From Alopecurus myosuroides (lineage: Eukaryota > Streptophyta > Magnoliopsida > Poales > Poaceae): a stretch of DNA of 64,000 bases. A program made the translations under genes and the position numbers. Positions 10,460 to 20,727 of the stretch are shown one piece after another (the stretch's first letter is position 1; every line of letters begins with the position of its first letter). A model generated the notes under the pieces. That model was not told where the DNA came from. It did not search any database and was given only the letters and a program-made list of their open reading frames with translations. The stretch covers positions 237,054,833 to 237,118,832 of the forward strand of contig CM054060.1 in NCBI GenBank assembly GCA_028641055.1, in the 5' to 3' direction.

Positions 10460-13400
10460 CTAGCTCTCGGCAGCTTTCTTTAGAGCATCTTAAGCGGCAT
10501 TAGTAGCCTTAGATCGAGCTTCGAGCATTTTCAGGAGACTCTCAGCTAACTTTTGCCCGTCCGAGTCCACTGGAGGTTCACTCAGCGCAACTTCGAAATC
10601 ACCCTGGATGCCATGCGCTTGGGTGACCGTCAGCACTATCTCCGCTCTAGAAAGTGTTTGCTCTCAGCTAAATTCAGCCAAGACGTTCGTGTTGTGACAC
10701 ACGCCCATCAAGGCATCCAGAGTAGCGAGAACCTCCTCTCTAGGGAACATGCACTCGTGGAAGGACACGAGTACCTCCCGGAACTTCTCGAGTGAACTCT
10801 TGGCCTTGGTCGCCTGCTCCTCTGAGGAGGTAACAACATCCAGGAACGGACCCTCCCGCAATCGAGCAGATAACTGAGGAGGATTACATAGAGAAGCTGC
10901 AGCAGCTGATACGTCATAAACGTATCCATAATTTCTGATGTTCCATGTTGTTTTAATACTATATGCTACATGTTTCTTATACACTTTTACAACCATTTAC
11001 AACCAGTTATGCTACATGTTTGCTTTCTGTCATTTTTTATTTCAGATTGCTACTATCCCTTATAATCATCAATATTACTTGTATTTCACTCTCTCTTCGC
11101 CGAACTAGTGCACTTATACAACTGACAATTGTATTAGGTGTGTTGGGGACACAAGATACTTCTTGTATTGTAATTGAAGGGTTGCTTGAGAGGGATATCT
11201 TTGACCTCTTCCTCCCTGAGTTCGATAAATCTTGGGTGATCCACTTAAGGGAAACTTGCTGCTGTTTTACAACTCTCTGCACTTAGAGGCCCAACACTGT
11301 CTACAAGAATAGAAGTGTGTGTAGACATCAGCAGCATAAGTAAATTATGAGCAAAAGGGTACAAGAAATATAAAAGGGAGAGCATGCGAAAATAAATAAA
11401 GTAAAGTACCTGTCAGACCATCCGTCAGCGCGTGGAGTCAAGGGACTACGGCCTCTTCCAAGTCCACAAACTGCTTAAGAGCCTCATTCTCTTTTTGCCT
11501 GGACTCGTCCGCTTTCCGAATAGAAGCTTCGATCCCTTTCTTAGCAGTCGTGGCCTCTGTGCGAAAAGCCGCGTTCTGTGCCCCGAGTTCTTTCACTCGA
11601 GCGAGCACAGAGTCCTTCTTCGCAACAGTCGCAATCAAGAGTTCTAAGACAAGTAAAATAAGTTGTTTAGAAACGCAAGTCAAAACAGAAGAGACAAAAA
11701 AGAATTCGCCAGACTAAGGTTTACCATTTGCCTTGGTGAATTTAGCCTGAGAAATGTCCCTCTCCCTCCCAATACCAAGAAAACGAGTTCCCAAATCCTT
11801 CATGCTGGCCAAGAAGGGCTGAAAAAGCATTCGATTTAGTAACTAAGATGTGTGTTTCGAGTCTGCGCTTGCCTGCAAGCAGCCAAACACGGACTCGGGG
11901 GCTACTCCTATTGGAAGCATTGTTCGTGCACCCAACAGAATAAGTAGAGCTGACAAAAGAACAAAGAAAGGAAAATAAACTTACGTGGTCTCTAACCTAG
12001 AATTCGGGAGTCAAGGTGTTCATGTCTGCCAGATCGGCCGTCCAGCCTCCCGGACCCGAAGGCGCCGGATCAGCCTCAGGACCAGCCGAATGCTCCGGGG
12101 CACCCTCTTGCATGACTGCCTTGTTTCGAGTGCCCCGCGAAGAACTCGAGACAGTGGGAGCGTGAGGGTCAGGATCAGTACCCGAATCATTTCCTCCCTG
12201 AGTAGGAGGAATCAAGACAACACTCGAGCCAGCTCCTTCATGAGGAGGAGGAATTGAAGCTGGAGGAGGATTTGGAGTCCTAGGAGGATTACTGAAGAAA
12301 GTGCAGAAGTGAAAGAACAAGGGTTAAATAAAAAACCGAGATTCGAGTGATTTAGCAGAAAAAGGAGGAAAACTTACCCGTTGGAAGCCCCGAAGCTGAA
12401 CATACGGGGATGCTTCTTGGTAGTAGGAGCATGCAAGGGTGCGGCTGTTGGCTGAGTAGCGAGCGATGGCATGGAAGAGATGGGAACCACGAACATTGGG
12501 TTTGCCATCTCATTCCCTTGAGTGGCACTCAAAGAACTTGAGTCCTTCGAAGTAGCTTCGTAGTGATCTCTCTCCGCCGGGCGCGCTTGGAAGAAACGTT
12601 CGACTCCTCGGCAATTTCCTCATGGCCCTCCTCCAAGTCATCGGCATCCCGAGAGGAGTGAGCTGTGGCAACGGAAGGAATCAAATCCAAATCCGCGGCA
12701 GAAGCCACAGTGAAACCCTCCAAGAAGGGGACAATACCCACTTTGGGTTGTTCACTGGGGAGAATGTCCAGATTCTGAAAAAGAAGTCGAACAGAAAATC
12801 AAGCGACAGGGAAAAGAAAATTCACCCGGACGAAAGGAGAAAAGGATAAAGGTGGATAATATCGACGAGTAAAAAACTCAAGAAAGGCGACAATGCAAGA
12901 AATGAAGTGTAAAGGAAGACAAACTCACCTCAGTGTGCTCAGTCGCGGAGGAAAGAGGAGGGATAGCAGGACCCGAGTCGACTGGGCCAGCCTCCTTGAC
13001 TCGAGTGATTTGGCGCAGACAACCCTCAAGTTTGTTGCTCGAGAGCTCCTCCCTGCGCAGTCGGTGAGTCGATCCGGCACTCAAGTATGCCCACATTGGC
13101 AGCACTCTGTCTTAGAGTGGCTGCACTCGGCGCTTTATAAATACAACAACAAGATGGCTCCTAGTCAGCCCGCTGGCCTTCAAGGTAGCGATCTGAGATA
13201 TTAAATCTTTAGTGTGCTGCATCTCTTCCACGGACAGTTGGTCCTTCCACGAGCTCCTCTGCACCACTAGACTCTCTAGATCGACCAGAGGAGAGCCATC
13301 AACATTGGGCGAGTCCTTGGCGTAGAACCATCGAGTCCTCCACCCGGTGACGAAGCCGACAACTCCCATCTTGAAATAGCCCGCCTTCGGGTTGATCTGA

Positions 13401-13842
13401 ATGTTGCAGCCTCCGACTTCGTGTGGGTCGCTGCCACTCAGTTGAGCCTTCACATTGAAGAAGCGCTCGAAAAGCACCCAGTGCGGTGCTATCCCAAGAT
13501 AGCACTCACACAGCACAATGAAGCACGCGATGTGTTGGATCGAGTTCGGTGGGACGTCGTGCAACTGCACGTCGTACACTGCCATGAGGGAGAGACAGAA
13601 CGGGTGAAGGGGACTCCCCTGGAGATGTTGTTTATGAAGGCCACCCGCTCGTTGGCTTCTGGAGCAGAGCGAGCCTCTGAGCCAGGGCGCCTCCATGAAT
13701 TGTCTTGGAGGTGCCTCTCACGTTCGGCGTTGGTGAGCAGCTTCGTGGTGCCGATGGATTTGGTCCATTTTCCTTCCTTCCGCCTCTGACCTTCAGTGCC
13801 GCCGGCTGCCGAAGCACCTCCGTTCTTGTGGGTGTGCACCAT
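10460..13842 (-). pseudogene. Multi-exon Transposase_28-type antisense gene, degenerate
   Basis: Six exons can be followed on the minus strand. Exon 1 (13842-12929) has a frameshift near 13615 and TAA at 13112-13114, and carries LHDVPPNSIQHIACFIVLCE, GWRTRWFYAKDSP and VFIKRRVQPL. Exons 2-5 are about 12774-12378, 12291-11985, 11818-11725 and 11643-11410, each with AG and GT borders. Exon 3 has an in-frame TAG at 11997, and exon 5 is a coiled coil (TVAKKDSVLARVKELGAQNA). Exon 6 runs from near 10906 to TAG at 10460-10462 and has earlier stops. A solo LTR (10907-11330) sits between exons 5 and 6. The family is annotated in grasses as putative gypsy type transposon, with unknown role. It is antisense to the polypurine tract and LTR at 31094-31108, so it fits an antisense extra ORF of a Tat-like element. 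Exon borders are by eye. Confidence 0.65.
10907..11330 (+). mobile_element. Internally deleted solo LTR, 424 bp, TSD GCAGC
   Basis: It begins TGATACGTC and ends GTAGACATCA, flanked by GCAGC at 10902-10906 and 11331-11335. Its first 100 bases match the start of the 1601-bp LTR at 897 (TGATACG, ACGTATC, TAATTT, GATGTTCCA), and its last part shares AAACTTGCTGCTGT. About 1.2 kb of middle sequence is missing. It splits the antisense gene between exons 5 and 6. Confidence 0.8.
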
Positions 13843-13952
13843 GGTGCAAGATTGGTGAAGCTCGAGGGGAGCAACAATGGTTTTCTTGCGAGGAAGAAGA
13901 AGGAGATGCGGGCGCAAGGAGGGAAAGGGGTAAAATTAACCCTTCCCCTCCG

Positions 13953-14020
13953 CTTTATAGCGAGGTGAACTCGTTTCCACCGTTGGTGCTCTTCGGGGCC
14001 AGATCATCCCTACACGTGGC
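13953..14020 (-). promoter_or_regulatory. G-box and TATA promoter of the right antisense gene
   Basis: On the minus strand GCCACGTG (14020-14013) is followed by TATAAAG (13959-13953), a pyrimidine-rich leader with CTTCTTCTTCC, and ATG at 13842, about 110 bases after the TATA box. The layout repeats that of the plus-strand paralogue at 3206-3285. Confidence 0.6.
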
Positions 14021-15813
14021 GTGGGAGGCTAACCGCTACGCCTCCACGCCATCCACTACGTGCGAGAATCTAGGCATTTACTAACAATACATGGATTATC
14101 GCGCACCAAACGGCAAAAAGGTGGTCAAACCCCACTCGCAAGCTGTCGCACCCGGACTTCTAGGGGATACTCACAGTCCGTTAAACAGTAGATGAATGGC
14201 TTACGGGGCATACCGGCACCCGCATCTCAATATGAGCAGACCAACACGTAAACGTGTGCCAACCATTATCTTACTATTCATCGTCTACGCAAACCATCCC
14301 ATAGAAATCCAGATACTTCCATTGACGTACTTCAAAACATACACACATGGTACGTCAACGGCATTGGAACAAGTGATATCACAACAGATCTCTACGACAC
14401 AAAAGATGGAAATAAGTTGCAAATAGCTCTCATTAGAGCAGAGATAGCAAATACAATCATCCAGGGGACACATGTCCCAACATATCATCATTACATCACA
14501 GCGGAAGCATTCAACATGTCTGAGTACAGACAAGAACCAAATAGGCCTAAGAGGCCGGAAACGAAAAGACGGAGCCCATCCATGAAGTCTCGGATCCTGC
14601 CCGGGTCCGCTATCTACTCGTCAGCAGTCTCGTCATACTCCACGTAGTAGCCACCATGGTGATCCTCGGAAACGTAGGTCTGCGGAAACCACAGCCCCAA
14701 AGGGGTCAGTACATAAACGTACTGGCAAGCAAGACTCACAGTTCACCAAAGTGTAACCCGTCAACACCAAGCACAGATGCTTTGGGTTCAACGGAAGAAA
14801 GGGGATATGAAAGATGCTGCAACTGGCTGCTCTAACCAACTACAGAAACATACTACAACTTCCGGCTAACAGAAAGGAGATAAGATCGGGTATCGTAACC
14901 AACTATAGCTAACTCCAAACAAACCCATCCTGGATCTCGCCCCTTATCCGAAGAAGCAATCCGAGGATAACTCACACAGTTTAAAATAATGATGGTTCAG
15001 ATTATTGTGTCAATAAGCCTATTACTAGTCAAGTTGTTAATCATTGGGTGTAAGGTGGTTAATCATTAGGTTTAAGTTGTCCTGAGTACTTGTTAGCCAG
15101 TACTTTCACCAAGTAGTCCATAACCGCGGAAAACACGGCTTCTCGAGAAGATTTTATCCCTGCAGGGGTGCACCAATTTGGCCGTACACGTATGGATAAC
15201 CCGCCAGATGGAAAGGCCCTTCCACCAAGCGAGGCACTCAACACAACTCAACTCTTCTTCGCATCAAGCCCAAAGCACCTTGGGCGCATGGCTAATCGAG
15301 CCCCGAAGAAAGGGGACCCTCATAGCACTCTAAGAACGTGTCCCCCTATATGCCGACTACAAAAGTTCCACCCTGGCCTGGGCTCGTAAAAACATGCATG
15401 CGGCAAATGGAAAACACGAACTAAATGAGGCGATTTGGACGAGATGCGAATCGAATCAAATTGAGGGGGGCGCCCATACTCGCTTCCCACATGCGGGTAG
15501 TGCGCTCATCATGGATCAGTAGACAAGACCCTTTTCCTATTAGGGTCGACACTAGCAGGCCTCAAAACCACACAGGGCCTCCTGCCGGTGCCTTATCATC
15601 AAATTATTATTAATAACAACATTAGCATGATTGATTGATTAAACATCGAGCCCCCAGAACATAATGAAATAGCAACAGAAAGTAACGGGTAATAGACTCG
15701 AGCAAAACAACCCTAAGCATGCTAGTAAGACACGGGCAACAAGCAATGGTTATAGGTATGGAGGTGAGGCAATATCAGGGGTAAAGGATACATGTGATAG
15801 GTTCGTAACAGAA

Positions 15814-16765
15814 TGATATGGACATAATAGAGGTCCATGAAGATTATTTATGCTTGAATTGGAAGGAAATACTAAGTCTCACTGATGATTATTTAAAGGT
15901 GAATTCTTTCTTATTATTAAATATTGTTTGTGGTTATAGGAATGTTATACTACCTAAGCTATGTTATTATTCATTAGCAGGGTTATTAATAACACAAACA
16001 TGGATGGAGGATGATCTCAAGATGAGGAGGAAAACAATAAGATGGTTGATGGGAAACAAGCTTACAAGTGTTGATAAACAATCAAGCCATGTGGGAATCA
16101 ATTGTTATTTATCAAGATATGGAGATGGTGCCTCCACAAGATCAAATGCACTAAGTGTGGAAAACAATGCCATATTGTTATTTCACACTCATGGATGGAC
16201 AAGGCAAGAGGAAGGCGCCCACAAGGAAGCATCAATGCGCCCTATATGTCCTAATAGAAGTAGAATTGGTTTGTATACCAATATTGGCCGCACCCCTTGT
16301 GTGTGGGGTCGGTTTGTATCCAATTATGTTAGGTATAGGAGTCCTAGTCCTATTAGGAGTAGTGCTTGCGCAAGGAGGGGTCTTGTGGCCGCACCCCCTC
16401 TCATATATACCCCCTCTAGGGCGCATAGCAAGGGGAGACCAAGTTGAAGATAAACCCTAGCTATTCTAGATTGAACCATGTTCATCTGAAAGTTATGCCC
16501 ACCTTGTTGGTGGTGTTACTCAAGTCAAAGTTGCGTGATATCTTGTTATTCCATCTGGGAATAAGGGGATACAGGACCACTCGTGATCTTTGATTGCGTG
16601 TGCAAGAGTGTGTAGTTGAGAATATCCAAAGGGATTGGTAGTTGTTGCATTGGCAACGAGGATCATCCAAGTGAGAGGTCTCAGTGTAGCACTAGTTATC
16701 ACAAAATCCAGAAAATACAAAAAGAGTGAGAGAGTTCATCGAGAAGATTGGGCCACCCCTTATCA
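15814..16765 (+). repeat. 5' LTR of the nested element
   Basis: It is 952 bp and appears identical to 19776-20727. It contains the same 3' portion of the long ORF (from ATG 15818 to TGA 16447), here without the upstream internal part. Confidence 0.92.
16402..16411 (+). promoter_or_regulatory. LTR TATA box of the nested element
   Basis: CATATATACC lies about 590 bases into the LTR, downstream of a GCACCCCCTC stretch. It is repeated at 20364-20373 in the 3' LTR. Transcription would begin near 16435, inside the LTR. Confidence 0.5.
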
Positions 16766-16767
16766 TA

Positions 16768-16780
16768 TGGTATCAGAGCC
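16768..16780 (+). other. Primer-binding site, initiator methionine tRNA
   Basis: TGGTATCAGAGCC matches the 3' end complement of plant initiator tRNA-Met and begins 2 bases after the 5' LTR. Confidence 0.9.
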
Positions 16781-17084
16781 CCAGGTTGCCTCGGTGAGCA
16801 AATTTATCCCTAGTCTAGTTGTTTTTATTTCCTATCCAGAAAAAGCCACACAAAAATTTTAGGTTTAGTCTTTGCCATAGCCTTAGATCACCATTGTCAA
16901 GTGTCTAGTTGCTGTCTTGTGTTTGATTTTCGTGTTACTTTTTCTCCTTTTGTGTCTTATTTTGTTTCGAGTTAGGGTTAGGGTTCTTGAGTTTCGAGTC
17001 TTGCCTTTGGTGTCCACCGAAAATATCCTCTAATTTGCAATCCGAGTAGTGGGCATAGTTGTTTTCGAGTTGGTTTTGATTCTC

Positions 17085-17544
17085 CTGCCGTGGCAGATTT
17101 TCTTACCAATTCGCTGCCGTGAACCTACCCTAGTTGCTATCCGATCTGCCCTCAAAGCGTGCCTTCCAAATCCAATCCGAGTGGTGGTAGTCTTATTTGT
17201 TTTCGAGTTGGATTCGTGTTCCTGCCGTGGCACAAAAAACAGCCATATCGCTGCCGCGCCCACCCTACCCGCAGTCGGATTCGTCCGTCTCACGCTTACC
17301 AAACCGCCGCGCGCGCCCGCATCACCCTTACCATCCGCAGCATCCGCGCGCTGCCGCGGCACAAATTCTCGCCAAAACGCTGCCGTGGTCTGTTTCCTGC
17401 CGTGCGCTACACAGCTGCTACGCGCCCACATCACCACCGCAAAATCCTTCACCGTGAGGCCGTTTTCCTTACCGATCGAGCCACAGTGCGCTGCCGCGGT
17501 AGCAAAAGTTGCAGTTTCTCTGCCGTGGTACAAAAATCCTGCCG
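17085..17544 (+). repeat. Dispersed CTGCCGYGG motif cluster in the leader
   Basis: CTGCCG occurs about ten times in 460 bases (near 17085, 17114, 17222, 17251, 17351, 17380, 17397, 17491, 17520 and 17539), mostly extended to CTGCCGYGG and often followed by CACAAA or a similar string. The spacing is irregular, so this is not a simple tandem array. It lies between the primer site and the Gag-like ORF, where a packaging or dimerisation signal would be expected. That role is only a guess. Overlapping ORFs here show no known domain. Confidence 0.7.
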
Positions 17545-17793
17545 TGGGCAATTCTTGTAGTCTAATTAGTTTTCGGTTTTATTTTTCTTTTCCACTTTCT
17601 TTAGGGTTTCAAGTCCGAACATTGTGAGCCTTAGACACAGCCTTTCTACAGCAAATACATAGGTACCTTACCATAAGAATAGCTATCTTTTGCTCGTTTT
17701 TCAGGCTGCTCTTTATCATACATTGTGTCACATTGTTCATAGCTTTGTTCTTACATCATAGTTGTGCTCCTAGTGTTGTTATTTGGCCAGTAA

Positions 17794-17850
17794 AAAGTAT
17801 AAAAAAAAAAAAAGAGAAAAGAGAAAAGAGAAAAAGAGAAAAAGAATTGA
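17794..17850 (+). repeat. Purine tract (A-run and GAGAAAA repeats)
   Basis: A run of 13 or so A residues is followed by several AGAGAAAA units, all purine. It lies in the leader of the nested element. No function is evident. Confidence 0.85.
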
Positions 17851-18315
17851 CAAAAAGCAAAAGGCCTTGAGATACATTCATATATTTTGTGGAGCTATTT
17901 TCACTATTGCTATATTGACACACCTTTGAGCAATCTTGTGCCTGAATTTTATTTGAGCTTGGCTATTGTCTTTCCAGTGCATTGCAAAATCTCTACCACA
18001 TATTTGCATTGCCACATTTGTCTCCATATTGGGTGTGTGTTTCCCTAGGTGTTCTTTTATCATCACAAGCAGCAAATAGGACTTGTATTTGGTGTTGTTA
18101 GGTATCCCAAGCCGAGCTCCACCATATTCCTTGGTTGTTTTTGTGATACTATCATATCCTGGGTATTCTCTTCTCACACTTGGTACACTTTTCATTGGAA
18201 CTTGTGGTAAGTTGATCCTTTTCTCTCTTGGAACATTAAGTGAAGCCATCTTTGCTTGGTTTTGAGTGAGTTGTGAGAGAACACCACAACCCATTGATTT
18301 TGTTTCACTAACATA

Positions 18316-20409
18316 ATGGGTGTTTCTAGTGTTGATGAGTTTGTGCAGGATTACCTAAAATACTTGAAACAAGGACCAAATTCTGTTGATCAATATTACA
18401 TAGAGATGGTGTTGTCACTACAAGAAGCTCGGGTTGTAGAAGCACCAGAACAAACAATGAAACGATTTCTTGCAGGGTTGCAATTCAAGATTAAAATCCT
18501 TTTATGGCGTGTGCAATATAACACCATGAATGAATTATTGCACCAAGCAAGAGAGGCAGAAAAGAAATTGGCCGAGATGGTTCCTATGGCTCCAAGAAGA
18601 ATTTTTCCAATCCAAAAGTCTAGCATTACCACTAATGAAATAATATCTATTCCTAGTGTTGTTTCTTCTCATGTGCAGACTTTTGAAGAAAGGGAGTCTA
18701 TAGTAACATCATCACCACCACCATTGGAGGAGCATGTCATTGTTCCTAGTATTGTTTCTTGTGATTTGCAGGTTACTTTTGAAGAAAGGGAGCCACAACA
18801 AGTAGAACCTGCATCACAACTTGAGGTAGATGAATTGGTGCCTATTAATTCTGAGGAGGATGTCATTGATAAAGGTACTGATTTTGTGTTACCCCTCTCA
18901 TGTATTGATTTATGTGAATCCACTAAATTGCTAGTTGATCCTGAGTTAACAAGCATAGATAGTCCACCTAGATGTGATGATGTGATAATTTCGAAATTTA
19001 ATCATGTGGTGTTGATTTCACATAAAGAAGTACTTGCTAAAATACCACCTAATGATATTGTGAATTACATCATGTTAAATGAATCAATTAGTGTGCAAAG
19101 TGCTATGAAAAAGCTTGCTGAAATTTCATATGTAAATTCTAGCAATTGTGTTTCTTCTTTCACTTTTAACTTGATTGGTGATTATAACATGAGTGAAATT
19201 TTTATGGTGGATCACATATGCATAACTTGTGATAAAGTGGCCGAATTAAACAATGTTTTCCCTTGGGTACATAGGTTACAATTGCCTACATGTGAGCATG
19301 ATTTTACACATATGTTTGGTTTGCCACAATATTTGTCACATACATGTGCTATTAAATTGTTCTTCACTTATATTTGCAAAATGAGTTGCAATTTTCATGA
19401 TGAAAATAATAAACATGTTCCCACCTTTGAGTGTAAAAATAAACATGAATTTGATCATAGATCTTCTGTGAGAACACTTGCATTGATACTAAACAATAAA
19501 GATATATACACCTATGATTCTCCTCTTGATCATGATTTATTGAGCTTCACTTATATTTGCAATTATGATTGCTATTTTATGGAGTGCTATGACAATTATG
19601 TGATGTTTACAAGCAAAATTCATGGTCACTTGTCTTGGGCACAATTTTATGAGATGATAACAACTAATGCACCTCATTATAGATATATGTATAGTGCATA
19701 CACGTTGTTCTTTTTGTTTATTCCACTTTCAGCATACAACAAGCCGAGGACGTCTTGTCTTGAAGAAAGGGAGGATGATATGGACATAATAGAGGTCCAT
19801 GAAGATTATTTATGCTTGAATTGGAAGGAAATACTAAGTCTCACTGATGATTATTTAAAGGTGAATTCTTTCTTATTATTAAATATTGTTTGTGGTTATA
19901 GGAATGTTATACTACCTAAGCTATGTTATTATTCATTAGCAGGGTTATTAATAACACAAACATGGATGGAGGATGATCTCAAGATGAGGAGGAAAACAAT
20001 AAGATGGTTGATGGGAAACAAGCTTACAAGTGTTGATAAACAATCAAGCCATGTGGGAATCAATTGTTATTTATCAAGATATGGAGATGGTGCCTCCACA
20101 AGATCAAATGCACTAAGTGTGGAAAACAATGCCATATTGTTATTTCACACTCATGGATGGACAAGGCAAGAGGAAGGCGCCCACAAGGAAGCATCAATGC
20201 GCCCTATATGTCCTAATAGAAGTAGAATTGGTTTGTATACCAATATTGGCCGCACCCCTTGTGTGTGGGGTCGGTTTGTATCCAATTATGTTAGGTATAG
20301 GAGTCCTAGTCCTATTAGGAGTAGTGCTTGCGCAAGGAGGGGTCTTGTGGCCGCACCCCCTCTCATATATACCCCCTCTAGGGCGCATAGCAAGGGGAGA
20401 CCAAGTTGA
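18316..20409 (+). CDS. Gag-like protein with an ORF extending into the 3' LTR (697 aa)
   Basis: The ORF starts at ATG 18316 and stays open for 697 codons. Residues 1-95 resemble the distal part of a Ty3/gypsy Gag (motifs SVDQYYIEMVLSLQEA, MKRFLAGLQ and LLHQAREAEKKLAEM). No CCHC zinc knuckle follows. Residues about 100-480 have no family I recognise. The frame then reads through the polypurine tract (residues near 483-487, acidic EEREDD) and adds about 210 residues encoded by the 3' LTR. It stops at 20407-20409, past the LTR TATA box. The same LTR part is open in the 5' copy. The Gag N-terminal half is missing, so this may be truncated Gag fused to an unknown product. No protease or RT motif was found. 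Whether the LTR-encoded part is translated is unknown. Confidence 0.6.
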   Translation: MGVSSVDEFVQDYLKYLKQGPNSVDQYYIEMVLSLQEARVVEAPEQTMKRFLAGLQFKIKILLWRVQYNTMNELLHQAREAEKKLAEMVPMAPRRIFPIQKSSITTNEIISIPSVVSSHVQTFEERESIVTSSPPPLEEHVIVPSIVSCDLQVTFEEREPQQVEPASQLEVDELVPINSEEDVIDKGTDFVLPLSCIDLCESTKLLVDPELTSIDSPPRCDDVIISKFNHVVLISHKEVLAKIPPNDIVNYIMLNESISVQSAMKKLAEISYVNSSNCVSSFTFNLIGDYNMSEIFMVDHICITCDKVAELNNVFPWVHRLQLPTCEHDFTHMFGLPQYLSHTCAIKLFFTYICKMSCNFHDENNKHVPTFECKNKHEFDHRSSVRTLALILNNKDIYTYDSPLDHDLLSFTYICNYDCYFMECYDNYVMFTSKIHGHLSWAQFYEMITTNAPHYRYMYSAYTLFFLFIPLSAYNKPRTSCLEEREDDMDIIEVHEDYLCLNWKEILSLTDDYLKVNSFLLLNIVCGYRNVILPKLCYYSLAGLLITQTWMEDDLKMRRKTIRWLMGNKLTSVDKQSSHVGINCYLSRYGDGASTRSNALSVENNAILLFHTHGWTRQEEGAHKEASMRPICPNRSRIGLYTNIGRTPCVWGRFVSNYVRYRSPSPIRSSACARRGLVAAPPLIYTPSRAHSKGRPS
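19762..19775 (+). other. Polypurine tract of the nested element
   Basis: GAAGAAAGGGAGGA lies directly before the 3' LTR start TGATATGG. It is also translated as part of the long ORF. Confidence 0.85.
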
Positions 20410-20727
20410 AGATAAACCCTAGCTATTCTAGATTGAACCATGTTCATCTGAAAGTTATGCCCACCTTGTTGGTGGTGTTACTCAAGTCAAAGTTGCGTGA
20501 TATCTTGTTATTCCATCTGGGAATAAGGGGATACAGGACCACTCGTGATCTTTGATTGCGTGTGCAAGAGTGTGTAGTTGAGAATATCCAAAGGGATTGG
20601 TAGTTGTTGCATTGGCAACGAGGATCATCCAAGTGAGAGGTCTCAGTGTAGCACTAGTTATCACAAAATCCAGAAAATACAAAAAGAGTGAGAGAGTTCA
20701 TCGAGAAGATTGGGCCACCCCTTATCA
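19776..20727 (+). repeat. 3' LTR of the nested element
   Basis: It is 952 bp with TG and CA termini, no visible difference from the 5' LTR, and is followed by the CAGAA duplication. It holds the last 210 codons of the long ORF. Confidence 0.92.

Larger units (their letters stand above)
15814..20727 (+). mobile_element. Non-autonomous Ty3/gypsy-like element, 4.9 kb, TSD CAGAA
   Basis: It has 952-bp LTRs (15814-16765 and 19776-20727) with TGATATGG and CTTATCA ends, and a CAGAA duplication at 15809-15813 and 20728-20732. An iMet primer site lies 2 bases after the 5' LTR, and the polypurine tract GAAGAAAGGGAGGA abuts the 3' LTR. The 3.0-kb interior has a GC-rich leader and one long ORF with a Gag-like beginning. 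There is no protease, reverse transcriptase, RNase H or integrase. I saw no difference between the LTRs, so this is the youngest insertion here. It must be mobilised by enzymes of another element. It sits inside an LTR of the 14144-30414 element. Confidence 0.92.

Noticed and set aside
16971..16985. TTAGGGTTAGGG as a telomere-like repeat
   Set aside because: Only two short units occur, inside a retroelement leader.
17030..17627. Overlapping 173- and 192-codon ORFs on both strands of the nested element leader
   Set aside because: They arise from the GC-rich CTGCCG motif cluster, have no domain, and overlap each other antisense.
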